A stretch of DNA of 64,000 bases, from the NCBI GenBank assembly GCA_019096065.1, contig JAGUCH010000009.1, forward strand, positions 4,660,001 to 4,724,000, in the 5' to 3' direction. The DNA is from Paracyclopina nana. Lineage: Eukaryota; Arthropoda; Copepoda; Cyclopoida; Cyclopettidae. The notes beneath the pieces are model-generated. The model was not told where the DNA came from and ran no database searches. It was given only the letters and a program-made list of their open reading frames with translations. A program made the position numbers and the translations under genes. Position 1 is the first letter of the stretch. Every line of letters starts with the position of its first letter. This document shows, piece after piece, positions 35,612-46,015 of this stretch.

Positions 35612-37568
35612 ATGGCTGTATCTAAAAAAGTGATAGTTGTGGCAACTCTGATTATAATTGGAGCATCTGCAGCCTTCATTGGAGTTTATGTTCGCTCCAA
35701 AAATAAAAAAGGAACCACAACAGAGACGATCCAGAATGCAGGCAGACACATTTCAATTATTTCCATAACCAGGAAACTATATCAAAATTTATTTTTATAG
35801 GCTGGTCAGTTCACAGTAAAAATTCAATTGCAACCACTGGTTTTGCTACCACTACTTTAACCTCCGACTCGACGACAACTTCAACAACAATTAGTTCCCC
35901 TGCTAGCCAATCTTCTTCAACTTCAATGATATCTTCACCACTTCTGACATCACCTAATCAAGCAAGCAGTAAGTTCAAATCTATGGAATTGGTTTAGCTC
36001 ATTTACATAATTAATCTGAATACATAGACCAGTCCGTATCTCTTACAACCGCTATAACAACATCAGGCTGTCATAATCCACTCTGGGTTGGAGATGGCTA
36101 TTGCGATGACAATACTAATACTCCAGAATGCAACTATGATGCTGGCGATTGCTGTGGCAATAATGTTAATGTGAATTACTGCAGTCTTTGTATTTGCGTC
36201 AGTGTTTCAAGCTCACCAATACCAAGCTGCTTTGACCCTTATAAGGTAGGCGATGGAACTTGTGATGACCCTACCAACACAGCATCTTGCGATTATGATG
36301 GTGGTGATTGCTGCGGCAGCAATGTGGATAAAGGTTTCTGCTTAGAATGTAGTTGCCATTATGTTAGTGCAACAAGTTCATCACCATCTGGAGTCGCCTC
36401 AACAACCTCAACTTGTTCGAAGCCTAGTTGGATTGGTGATGGTTTCTGCGATGATGACACAAATATACCATCTTGCAATTATGATGGTGAGGATTGCTGT
36501 GGCAGCAATGTAGATAAAAGTTACTGCTCAGAATGTATTTGCCATTATGTTAGTGCAACAACCTCATCATCATCTGGAGTCGCCTCAACAACCTCAACTT
36601 GTTCAAAGCCTAGTTGGATTGGTGATGGTTTCTGTGATGATGACACAAATATACCATCTTGCAATTATGATGGTGAGGATTGCTGTGGCAGCAATGTGGA
36701 TAAAAGTTACTGCTCAGAATGTATTTGCCATTATGTTAGTGCAATAACCTCATCATCATCTGGAGTCGCCTCAACAACCTCAACTTGTTCAAAGCCTAGT
36801 TGGATTGGTGATGGTTTCTGTGATGATGACACAAATATACCATCTTGCAATTATGATGGTGAGGATTGCTGTGGCAGCAATGTGGATAAAAGTTACTGCT
36901 CAGAATGTATTTGCCATTATGTTAGTGCAACAACCTCATCATCATCTGGAGTCGCCTCAACAACCTCAACTTGTTCAAAGCCTAGTTGGATTGGTGATGG
37001 TTTCTGTGATGATGACACAAATATACCATCTTGCAATTATGATGGTGAGGATTGCTGTGGCAGCAATGTGGATAAAAGTTACTGCTCAGAATGTTTTTGC
37101 CATTCGGAGAGTGCGACAAGCTCTTCACCGGTAGTGTTGTCTTCAACAACATCAATTTGTTCAGAGCCTAGCTGGATTGGTGATGGCTTCTGTGATGAAG
37201 AGACAAATGTGCCTTCTTGTAATTATGATGGTGGAGATTGCTGTTCCATTCCCTCTTGGATGGGGGACGGCTTTTGTGACGATGACACAAATACACAATC
37301 CTGCAATTTTGATGGCGGAGATTGTTGCGCTGCTAACAAAAATGTCGATTATTGCAGCCAATGCATTTGCTTCACTCCAGTCATTACTTTAGCGCCTTCG
37401 TCAGTAAGCTCCTCAGTGAATACATTGTTTTGTTCAAAGCCCTACTGGTTGGATGATGGCTTTTGCGATGATGAAACAAATACTCCACAATGCAACTATG
37501 ACGGTGGAGATTGTTGTGGTAGCAATGTTATAATGACTTACTGCAATGTGTGCACATGTTACTCTTAA
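35612..37568 (+). CDS. Membrane-anchored protein with nine Lin-12/Notch-type repeats
   Basis: I do not recognise an orthologue. Three exons (35612-35741, 35801-35968, 36028-37568) give about 612 residues. The N-terminus has an uncleaved-type anchor (VIVVATLIIIGASAAFIGVYV, residues 8-28) followed by basic residues, so a type II protein with a large outside domain is likely. A Ser/Thr-rich stalk leads to nine modules of the form W-x-GDGxCDDxTNxxxCNYDGGDCC, the calcium-binding LNR signature. Most are followed by a second Cys cluster (SNVDKSYCSECICH). Modules 3-6 are nearly identical 62-residue (186-bp) repeats at about 36361-37100, showing recent tandem expansion. The first intron appears to be GC-AG, since only that junction keeps the frame. 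No protease, Notch or stealth domain is present. A poly(A) signal lies at 37652-37657. Confidence 0.75.
36361..37100 (+). repeat. 186-bp coding tandem repeat, four copies
   Basis: Four almost identical 186-bp units, each encoding one LNR module plus linker. Differences between units are single bases (for example ACAACC versus ATAACC), so the expansion is recent or kept uniform by gene conversion. Confidence 0.85.
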
Positions 37569-37972
37569 CAAAATGTGTGTGTGTGTGTGTACCTATACAC
37601 TTTTGGATATTGCTTTAATTTAATTTATTTTGAGCACTATTTTGAAGGTTGAATAAATTTTTTGAGAACAGTACTGCGATTCTGCCGATTCAAAACAGAA
37701 GAGAGAAGAGTCACAAAGTTTCGGTCTCAAGTTCTTTTTCTGAAAGATTATTGGTATCCATTTTTCGGCTTGATTTAGAAAAAATTACGGCTCAAATGAC
37801 TCAAATATTGTAATCTATGCGATAATTTTGAAAAATCGTTCTTTAGTTTTCTTAAAATTGGCTGGACCTAGTTAACGGTCTGCTGATTCATGTTTGTTTT
37901 GAAATATATTCCGCGAAATCGCAACTCGCAACTCAATTACTCAAAGCGGCGCAAAACGGCAAAAGAAGAAAA
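37569..37972. other. Intergenic, includes PMS1 promoter
   Basis: Contains a short GT microsatellite (37574-37590), the AATAAA at 37652-37657 ending the LNR gene, and presumably the PMS1 promoter. No other feature. Confidence 0.4.
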
Positions 37973-38268
37973 ATGAACAAGTTGAATGAAGATACTGTTA
38001 AATTGATAAAAAGTGGTCAAGTTGTGACCAGTGTGTCAAGTGTAATTAAAGAATTGATTGAAAATGCCATCGATGCTCAAGCCACAAACATTGAAGTTAA
38101 ACTGACCAATTTTGGCATTGACTGCATCGAAGTAAAAGACAATGGCTGCGGTGTTCCTCCTGAGAACATTGAGCTCATGCCGATTGGACATTATACATCC
38201 AAAATAGCTTCTTTTGAAGACTTAGCTGCCATTGGCAGTTATGGATTTCGTGGAGAAGCTTTGCACTC

Positions 38269-38273
38269 CCTAT
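38269..38273 (+). repeat. Target-site duplication, left copy (CCTAT)
   Basis: CCTAT directly precedes the 5' LTR and is repeated at 47983-47987 directly after the 3' LTR. Five bases fits the 4-6 bp duplications of BEL/Pao integrases. Confidence 0.9.
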
Positions 38274-38505
38274 TGTTTGAACTTCATCTCCTTCCATCAT
38301 GTTTGAATGTTCCCGCCCTTAGTATTCAACGTAGTATTCAACTGTTGTCAGCTGACGGCTAATAAAAGCTCAGTTACTTCCTTGCATTCATCGTTTACAC
38401 GTCTTTATTGAAAACTTCATCGTTTCATAAAAACTTGAACAATACTTCATAGTCTTCCGCAATTCTCTCAAAGGCCTTAGTACTTTTGCAGCGACATTGC
38501 GTACA
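38274..38505 (+). repeat. 5' LTR
   Basis: Starts TGTTTGAACTTC and ends GACATTGCGTACA. It contains CTAATAAAAG (about 38361), usable as a TATA-like element or poly(A) signal, followed by an initiator-like CTCAGTTAC. It appears identical to the 3' LTR by visual comparison. Confidence 0.93.
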
Positions 38506-38523
38506 TGGCGCCCAACGTGCACG
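38506..38523 (+). other. Primer binding site (tRNA-Lys type)
   Basis: TGGCGCCCAACGTG directly follows the 5' LTR. It is complementary to the 3' end of animal tRNA-Lys(CTT) plus CCA over 14 bases, then diverges. Confidence 0.75.
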
Positions 38524-39221
38524 GGACAGACTCAGCCCCCGTGTAACCGCAGGTAAGTATTGAATGCAGTAGCTCTTGGGGCTCAAATTAAACGGCATCA
38601 GAAACCTCGTGTTGAAATCCCGTTTGTTTCAGCTAACGGCAATCTCTTTCACGGCATCAGAAAACACGCTGAAAAGCGGCGTCGAAATCCCGTGATTGGC
38701 GAAAGCTATTCAAAACCGATCCTCGCAAACGGCATCAGAAAACACGCTCTAAACAAGCGGCGTCGAAATCCCGTGAGCCAAGGATCAAAAACCACGTGGA
38801 AAACCCAGCTTTAGGTGGTCCTCAGACAAGTGAAATCCCACAGCATTCGTATAATCCTGTGGCATCAGAACTTCGAAAGCACCATCAAACCTGAGCTTCC
38901 ATCTGGCATATGACCATCAGACGAGCGAAATCCCCCGGCATTCGTATAATCCCGAGGCATCAGAGCTCTGAAATCGTCATCTCCTTCAAAACCTTCCTTT
39001 TCTAAACAAAACTTTTCTATCAACCCCTTCTAAAACTTTCCTTACAGTGAACCCAACCCAGGCAATCCCCACACTCAAAGGATTGTCAACTTCTATCTAC
39101 ATATCTGTAAAACTATTGACTACTTGTCATTCAAAACTTCCTCTCTACAGTTATTCGTGTCTATACGAAAATAAAAAACCCCCTGTGATACAATTTAAAA
39201 CCTTACTTCATTCGCGTCAAC

Positions 39222-41684
39222 ATGGCTTCAAACTACCCAAAAACTAGCACGGACTCCGAGGAGGACACGAGCCAACACTGGAAAGATGCCATAAAAGACA
39301 TTGAAGACGATCTAAAACGAGTCGCTGAGGTATTCATTGAATGGCGAAGAACACCCGTAGCCTTCATGAAAAGCGATATCAAAAAGAAAATCAGAACCTT
39401 AAAAGAGCTCAAACCTGACTTAGCTGTCCTCCAAGAACGAATCAACTCGATCTACAAAATGGACTATGTTGATTACGATGATGGAACAGAACGAGACGAA
39501 TGGGCTAGAGCTCTCGATGAAAAGCTAGACAAATTGCTCATCAAAAGGCGAGCCTGGTTCGCCCAATTCAAGGTTTACCAGGCTGAATACGAAAAACTTC
39601 ACCCGGATGAGTCTCAACTGTCACTTGCAGAATCATCATATGTCTGTGAGTTCAAAGACTTGGATTACTCGAAACTTTCGAACCTGGGCAACAAAACCAG
39701 GGACGAAATGCTTGAAAAACGAGAAGCTCTCCGTGATGAAAATGAAAAAGAGGAATCGCTGCAAGCCAGCAAAGACTCCCCTGAACCTGATGATGACAAC
39801 AAACCTTTCGATCTATCCATTCCGGAAAACGCAAAAGCAAATGAGCTGTACAAGCAGCTGAAGTGCTTCATTGCTGACCTGAAAAACAAGATAGAAACTT
39901 ACGGAAATGACCCAAATCCGGACTTGTACCAGGAACGAAAACAAGTACTGGATGAATTGGAATCAAAAATTGCGTTAAAAGCTCAAGAAGCAAAGGACGC
40001 TTTCAAACTAGCCAAACTGGACAAACGTCAAATCAGCTCATTCCAAGGGCATATCACCCGCCACCGAAGCAGCTCAGGAGCTTTATTGAGGACCTTGAAA
40101 TTACCTCAGCCTAAACCTCAAGCTCCAGCTTCTAAACCCACTCAAACTTCACAAATCCCGACTTCAACCCCAGCTCCCTTGAAACAAGCTCAAAAAGAAC
40201 CTGAAGTGTCCAATCCAGACGAAAAGGACATGAAAAGTTTCGAAAAAAGAGCTTTTGAGGACCTGGAAGCCACAATTATGAAACAAAACATGAAAGCTCC
40301 TAAATTAGAGCTAACCCCAAACCCTCAACAAAATGAAAACTGGCCAGTGTCCAATATCAAAGGACCAAACCCGAATGCCAATGGCAATGGCAATGCCAAT
40401 GGCAATGAAAATGGCAATGCTAGGCCAGTCAATTTTCATCGAAGTCGAAGTTCCAGAAACAGATCACGTTCGCCTATAGATGAAGATGACGATGAAGAAT
40501 TCATCACCATCAAAACTGACCGAAACGCGATCCTCAGGAAAGCTGAAAAAGACCCGATAACAAAGTGGTCTGACCTTTACAAAAAGGCCTTCAAACTCAG
40601 CCAAATATTTGACCCGAAAAAAGAGAAACTGCCTAAGGACACTGACACCTTAAAGGTGAAATTCACGGGCAACATGGGAGACTATCCGGACTTTACAGAC
40701 AGGTTCTTTCTGAAAGTCATCAAAAACACCACGATCTCCCCGGCTAATAAGCTTATGATCCTAGCTGACTGCGTTGAAGGTGAAGCTCTCACCGAAGTAA
40801 AAGACTGCAAACCTCTCAACCTGAAGAACCTGGCAAATGCAATAGAAAGGCTTGACCTTCTCTACGCCGATCAAAAAGGCCGCACAGGTTACTTGATGAA
40901 CAAACTATGCAGTCTTCGCCCCTTGGATCACTCAAACAAAGACTTACTAATTGAGTACAAAGACGTCATTTATGCTCTGAGAAAACATTACAGAGATGAA
41001 GGACAAAGGCTCAATTGCGATCCGGACATGGGCATCCAAACCATCCCATTTGGCATCCAATGGAAAGAGTCCTCCAAAATGGCATTCGAAACGTACATCG
41101 AGTCCAAAAACCTGAAATTGAACACAGAATCAGTGTTACAGTTCATGGAGTGGCACATGTCACTCAATCGACTCAACGCTTATGAAAAAACTTTAAAAAC
41201 CGAAAACACGGGCGCAAAACCAAAAAAGAAAGCAGAGCCCACTTTGCTAGTCAACTCTGACTCAGACACTGAAGTCGAATCTGATTACTCGTCTGACTTT
41301 TCAGAGACTTGCTTAGCTACTGCTACACGAGACGAAACCTTGTCATCCTGCCCAGTCTGTAACAAAGACAACCACACGCTGCCAAAGTGCAGGATCTTCT
41401 ACAAAATGGCAGCAAAGGACAAATACGAAAAGTGCATTGAAAAAGGGATCTGCATGCGCTGTCTTACATCGAAACACAGACGAAATACTTGCAAAGCCCC
41501 AAAATGCAAGGCTTGCAATGGCCCGCATCACGGCCTCATGCACAAGCATTTTGACAATCGACAAAAAGAATCGATGTCACGAAACATTGACAAAAAACTG
41601 GAGAAAATAGAAACCACGCTAGCTACGCTGCTCGAACGAAACAGTTTTTTAGAAAGCAGCGAACCCAGCGCAGCGATCACATAG
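39222..41684 (+). CDS. gag: BEL/Pao Gag polyprotein
   Basis: 820 codons. Forms the particle that packages element RNA. The first 350 residues are charged coiled coil. Next comes a Pro-rich stretch, an Asn/Gly repeat (NANGNGNANGNENGN) and an Arg/Ser patch. A capsid-like helical region follows around 440-640 (KVKFTGNMGDYPDFTDRF). Near residues 710-775 are three zinc-binding clusters: CPVCNKDNHTLPKC, CMRCLTSKHRRNTC and CKACNGPHHGLMH, the BEL/Pao arrangement. The start at 39222 is the first ATG of the long frame. A TAG at 41682-41684 ends it. The T-TTT-TTA slip site at 41645-41651 lies 11 codons before the stop. Confidence 0.9.
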   Translation: MASNYPKTSTDSEEDTSQHWKDAIKDIEDDLKRVAEVFIEWRRTPVAFMKSDIKKKIRTLKELKPDLAVLQERINSIYKMDYVDYDDGTERDEWARALDEKLDKLLIKRRAWFAQFKVYQAEYEKLHPDESQLSLAESSYVCEFKDLDYSKLSNLGNKTRDEMLEKREALRDENEKEESLQASKDSPEPDDDNKPFDLSIPENAKANELYKQLKCFIADLKNKIETYGNDPNPDLYQERKQVLDELESKIALKAQEAKDAFKLAKLDKRQISSFQGHITRHRSSSGALLRTLKLPQPKPQAPASKPTQTSQIPTSTPAPLKQAQKEPEVSNPDEKDMKSFEKRAFEDLEATIMKQNMKAPKLELTPNPQQNENWPVSNIKGPNPNANGNGNANGNENGNARPVNFHRSRSSRNRSRSPIDEDDDEEFITIKTDRNAILRKAEKDPITKWSDLYKKAFKLSQIFDPKKEKLPKDTDTLKVKFTGNMGDYPDFTDRFFLKVIKNTTISPANKLMILADCVEGEALTEVKDCKPLNLKNLANAIERLDLLYADQKGRTGYLMNKLCSLRPLDHSNKDLLIEYKDVIYALRKHYRDEGQRLNCDPDMGIQTIPFGIQWKESSKMAFETYIESKNLKLNTESVLQFMEWHMSLNRLNAYEKTLKTENTGAKPKKKAEPTLLVNSDSDTEVESDYSSDFSETCLATATRDETLSSCPVCNKDNHTLPKCRIFYKMAAKDKYEKCIEKGICMRCLTSKHRRNTCKAPKCKACNGPHHGLMHKHFDNRQKESMSRNIDKKLEKIETTLATLLERNSFLESSEPSAAIT
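41645..41651 (+). promoter_or_regulatory. -1 ribosomal frameshift site T TTT TTA
   Basis: In the gag frame the heptamer splits as T TTT TTA (codons 41646-41648 and 41649-41651), the canonical slippery sequence also used by lentiviruses. A one-base backward slip enters the frame that leads without a stop into the pol ORF at 41693. A downstream stem or pseudoknot was not established. Confidence 0.7.
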
Positions 41685-41692
41685 CAACTAAA

Positions 41693-44600
41693 ATGCCTGA
41701 AGCAGTCGCCCTACAAATGATCGAAATAAAAAGACAGCTAGACTTACCTAAACTGACCACAAACAAGTGCTTTAGAGTAGTCCCTGTCATTGTTTCTAAT
41801 GGCGACAAACAAGTTAAAACTAACATGGTGTTAGATGAAGCTTCAAGTAATACCTTCATCAGCACTAGTCTACACAAAGCTTTAAACCTTCAAGGCCAAA
41901 AAGTTAACTATTCGGTTTCAACTATAAATGACAAAGTCCAAGACATGAAAAGCTACAGATGCAATGTCAATATCAGACCAGTCTTTAAAACGAAGCAAAA
42001 CTTTGACATTCAAGCTTACACGTCTGACGGCATCAACAAACTAATAAAACTGCCTAACTACGAAAAACTTAAAAGGCAATTTGATTTTTTGAAGCCAATT
42101 GACTTCCCAAAACTGCACAATGGACCAGTTGAAATCCTTCTAGGAATCAACTATCCAACTTTGCATACAAGTTTCAAAGACATTTCATCCGGAATGGAAA
42201 ACTCGCCACTAGTCAGAGAAACTGTTTTTGGCAATACACTGACTTATTCAAATCCGGATTCAAAACAAAATTCAAGTGCCACACTGCTAACTCACGAAAT
42301 TGTGCAAAACGAGTGCCCAGAACTGAAAGAGATCATGTACGCACTTTTCGATGATGACAGTCAAGGCCTGAAACTAATCGAAAGTAACGAATACTTGACC
42401 GCAGACGAGATCAAAGCCAGAGACATTATCAAAGGCAGCATCCACACTAATGCCAAAGGCAACAAAGAAATGGATGTCCCCTGGTACTCATGGCCTGATC
42501 CACCTCCTCTGCCAAATAACTATTATCAAGTTTACACTTTTGAAAAGAAACAAGAGGACAAATTGGGTCCTGAAAACATGAAACAAGTGGACAAAGCCAT
42601 AGATGACATGGTCAAACACGGAGCATTAAGACTTCTTCGAGATGACGAAGACAAGCTCATTGGCTTTTACATACCTCGAGTAATGGTGGTCAAACTTGAC
42701 AGACTAACTATGAAAGTTCGAGTTTGCATGGATGCAGCTCGTCCATTTGGCAAAAACAAAGTCTCTTTAAACTCGCAAGTTATGACTGGCCAAAAACTTC
42801 AAGGCGATATATGGTCAATCTGGATGCGATTCCGGATGGGACTAAAAGGCTACATAGCTGACGCCGAAAAAATGTTCTTAAACGTCCACCTTAGTGAAAA
42901 GGACAAGAAATTTCATAGACTAATTCACAGAGGCCAAGCCTATCAATTTGAGTCTTGGGTCTTTGGAAACGCAGCCTCGCCTTACGCTGCTTTATACACT
43001 ATGAAAGAGATCTCTAAAGAAGGCAATTTGCATCCATTGACCGAATACGTGTTCAATGAATGCCTTTACATGGACGATATTTTGTTCAGCTGCGACAAAA
43101 CGAGCGATGCACTCGCAGTTTACAATGATGTAAAAAACGTCCATGCAAAATCCAAAATGGTCTTTAAAAAGTGGGTCAGCAATGACAAGGACTTCATGTC
43201 TCAAATAGAAACTGCAGACTGGCATCCCACATTTGACCTAAAATCAAAAACTCCAGATGTCAAAGCTCTAGGCATCAAATGGATCTCGAGCGATGACACC
43301 ATTAGCTTTCAACCTTTGAAAACAAAACTTACTGATGATGACCTCAAAATCGTGACCAGACGATACATCACATCAGTAGTGGCCCAAATTTTTGACCCCC
43401 AAGACTTATTGGCCCCATTTACCTTAAAAGGACGCCTAATAACTCAGGAAGTTTGGGGCTTAAATGATACTTTAAAACTCGGCTGGGATGACAAACTCGT
43501 AGACTATAAGGAAAAAGACGAACGAATCGAGCCAATCCTAAAAGCTTTTCAAAACTATGTAAATGACGGGTGCAGAATAAACGAAATCACTTTACCTCGA
43601 TACATTTCTGTCAATCCGGAATCAATTACAAAACGTGAAATACATGCTTTCTGCGATGCCTCTCGTAAAGCTTATTGCGTCACGGTCTACATTAGAACCT
43701 TTTATAAAACTGACGATGAAAACGAGCTTATAAAAGCTCATCTTATTGTAGCTAAAAAGAAACTGATCTCATTTTCAGGGAGATCAATTCCAAAAGCTGA
43801 ACTAATGGGAGCAGTCTGTGCTGCCCAAATAGTTCCAAACGTGGTCAAAAACTTAAAACTGGTCAATTACGAAGTGCCCAAAGAAAACATTCATTACTAT
43901 CTCGACTCACAATGCACCTTACAATGGATCAAATTCACAAGCAGACGGCTTGAACAATTCATTGCCACGAGGCTTGCACTAATAAGAGAAACAACTGAAA
44001 AAAGTCAATGGCATTACGTAAGGACCAATAAAAACCCAGCTGACCTTGGCACTCGATCATTGACACTTGACGAATTCCTCAGTCAGCAAAACTTCTGGTT
44101 CAAAGGCCATAACCTCGAAAGTCCGGATTATGACTTCGATGAGGAGAACTTTGACGAAATGCCTGAAGAAGACCAAAACGAAATGAGGAACTCATTCGCA
44201 AGAATTTGTCTTTTCAGTCATCTAAAACTCAAAAATTACACCCCGTTCATGTCTTTTGACTATATACGAACTCTGTTCAAATTAGATGCATCATGGCCTG
44301 AACTACAGCCAAAGGACTTAATAAAAACTGTATCAAAACGTCCGATTATTTTCACAGAAACGTATTTGAAAACGCACTTCGAAGACCTTAGCAAACTATT
44401 AAAACGAGTCTCGTCTCTAGAAAACGGAAAATTCAGACTTTGCGCACGGCGCTTAAGAAGTCCGGATTGCACTGGAGAAACTCGCAAAAAGCTGGAAAGC
44501 TTTAACCTAAAGGCCAAGCGCCCACTACCTCAAAAGCTTCGCTCTGCCTTGATTTTTATCATAAAAGAGGCCCAAACAGCAGCTTTTTCTCGTGAAAGTT

Positions 44601-45883
44601 CTAACCTAAAGGCAGAACTCGCCAGCTTCAATGCCAAGCTAGATGCAAACGGCATCGTACGCGGGGAATCACGAGTAGAAGACTTCGCAGCCTTGTCTGT
44701 ATACCAAAAGAGACCTATTATACTTGACAAAGACTGTCATCTAACGAAACTATTAGTGCAAAACGTTCATGAAGTCAATCATGCACCCTTACGAGAAACA
44801 ATAATGGAAGTCAATCGATTCTTCCAAATAAAAGGACTAAGAGTACTTGCCAAAAACGTGATCAGGCACTGTCTAATATGCAACTTGACAAAAGGAAATC
44901 CTTATCAAAGTCAGCACATGGCTCCACTCCCTGATCCAAAACTGGAAACCTTAAAACTATTTGAATCCGTTTCGATAGACTTTGCGGGCCCAGTCAAAGT
45001 AAAATTTGGGCGCGCAATCCATAAATATTATCTGCTGATCATAGTATGCCAACAAACCCATGCTTTTCACATGGAAATCACGGAAAGCATGGCAACTGAA
45101 CATATTATAACTGCTCTACAAAGGTTTTGCAGCAAACGAAGGACCCCGAAAAATGTCAGATCTGATAACGCGGCTCAATTTTGTTGCGCCAAGAAACTAT
45201 TAATACCTGACATGAACATGATACAAAACACGTTAAACATAGAACATTGGGAATTCTCACCTGTTTACAGTCCTCAAAACAATGGACTCGCTGAACGGAT
45301 GGTGGGCTTGGCAAAAGCTAGACTTCCATGTCTAGAAAGCTACGAATTCTCACATGACGAACTAATGACGGCTTCTGAAATGATAATAAACTTAATAAAC
45401 AATAGACCCGTCAATCCCATTGCAACTGACGAAATAGAAGGCATTTTATGCATAAATGACTTGATAAAAGCAGGTCTAAACTTTGACAACAGCGTCCTTG
45501 AAGTAAAGGACGAAAACAGATTCACAAACCTCTATTTAAACATACGTGACTTAATCGATACTTACTGGCAACAATGGACAACTGCCATAATCGATGACCT
45601 AAAAAAGTTTCCTAAATGGACAAAATTTAGAGACAACCCAAAACTCGGTGAACTTTGCCTCATAATGCAGTCTCCGGATGCAAAAAAGACATGGCAAGTT
45701 GCACCTCGCTATGACTGGAAATGGGGTAGAATAACAAAACTCATTCCGGACAAAGACGGGTTAGTCAGAAAATGCGAAGTCCTGATCGCTCAGGACCAAA
45801 GTAAAACTAAAAAGTATAAAATAAAACCAGCTAAACCTGACGTGTACTCTATTCGTCAATTGATTCCGCTAAATATTCTTTAA
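41693..45883 (+). CDS. pol: BEL/Pao Pol: protease, reverse transcriptase, RNase H, integrase
   Basis: 1,396 codons from the first ATG, though its frame is already open inside the end of gag and is probably reached by frameshifting. The protease has its Asp near residue 47 in LDEASSNTF, where most relatives have a Gly after the acidic pair. The reverse transcriptase has VRVCMDAARPFG, GYIADAEKMFLNV and the catalytic YMDD near residue 459. RNase H follows with HAFCDAS, IPKAEL and YYLDSQ. The integrase has an H-x3-H ... C-x2-C zinc module near 1026-1065. Its catalytic triad is SIDFAGP near 1093, RSDNAAQF near 1156 and the Glu in NGLAERM near 1198. All key RT and integrase residues are in place, so the enzyme set looks intact. 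Confidence 0.92.
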   Translation: MPEAVALQMIEIKRQLDLPKLTTNKCFRVVPVIVSNGDKQVKTNMVLDEASSNTFISTSLHKALNLQGQKVNYSVSTINDKVQDMKSYRCNVNIRPVFKTKQNFDIQAYTSDGINKLIKLPNYEKLKRQFDFLKPIDFPKLHNGPVEILLGINYPTLHTSFKDISSGMENSPLVRETVFGNTLTYSNPDSKQNSSATLLTHEIVQNECPELKEIMYALFDDDSQGLKLIESNEYLTADEIKARDIIKGSIHTNAKGNKEMDVPWYSWPDPPPLPNNYYQVYTFEKKQEDKLGPENMKQVDKAIDDMVKHGALRLLRDDEDKLIGFYIPRVMVVKLDRLTMKVRVCMDAARPFGKNKVSLNSQVMTGQKLQGDIWSIWMRFRMGLKGYIADAEKMFLNVHLSEKDKKFHRLIHRGQAYQFESWVFGNAASPYAALYTMKEISKEGNLHPLTEYVFNECLYMDDILFSCDKTSDALAVYNDVKNVHAKSKMVFKKWVSNDKDFMSQIETADWHPTFDLKSKTPDVKALGIKWISSDDTISFQPLKTKLTDDDLKIVTRRYITSVVAQIFDPQDLLAPFTLKGRLITQEVWGLNDTLKLGWDDKLVDYKEKDERIEPILKAFQNYVNDGCRINEITLPRYISVNPESITKREIHAFCDASRKAYCVTVYIRTFYKTDDENELIKAHLIVAKKKLISFSGRSIPKAELMGAVCAAQIVPNVVKNLKLVNYEVPKENIHYYLDSQCTLQWIKFTSRRLEQFIATRLALIRETTEKSQWHYVRTNKNPADLGTRSLTLDEFLSQQNFWFKGHNLESPDYDFDEENFDEMPEEDQNEMRNSFARICLFSHLKLKNYTPFMSFDYIRTLFKLDASWPELQPKDLIKTVSKRPIIFTETYLKTHFEDLSKLLKRVSSLENGKFRLCARRLRSPDCTGETRKKLESFNLKAKRPLPQKLRSALIFIIKEAQTAAFSRESSNLKAELASFNAKLDANGIVRGESRVEDFAALSVYQKRPIILDKDCHLTKLLVQNVHEVNHAPLRETIMEVNRFFQIKGLRVLAKNVIRHCLICNLTKGNPYQSQHMAPLPDPKLETLKLFESVSIDFAGPVKVKFGRAIHKYYLLIIVCQQTHAFHMEITESMATEHIITALQRFCSKRRTPKNVRSDNAAQFCCAKKLLIPDMNMIQNTLNIEHWEFSPVYSPQNNGLAERMVGLAKARLPCLESYEFSHDELMTASEMIINLINNRPVNPIATDEIEGILCINDLIKAGLNFDNSVLEVKDENRFTNLYLNIRDLIDTYWQQWTTAIIDDLKKFPKWTKFRDNPKLGELCLIMQSPDAKKTWQVAPRYDWKWGRITKLIPDKDGLVRKCEVLIAQDQSKTKKYKIKPAKPDVYSIRQLIPLNIL

Positions 45884-45885
45884 AC

Positions 45886-46015
45886 GCGGGGAATGACGAA
45901 TAATTAAAACAATATAATACTCTGCTAGACGCGGGGAAAACAGCACTAAAAACTGTTCCGCGGAAAATCGTCAGTGACGTAAGTTTTCATCGCAAAGCGC
46001 AAGTTGCGGGGAAAA
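45886..46015 (+). repeat. Repeated GCGGGGAA (polypurine-tract-like) motifs after pol
   Basis: GCGGGGAATG at 45886-45895 directly after the pol stop, then GCGGGGAAAA near 45930 and again near 46007. The same GCGGGGAATG forms the junction with the 3' LTR at 47743-47752, where it should prime plus-strand DNA. Confidence 0.6.
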
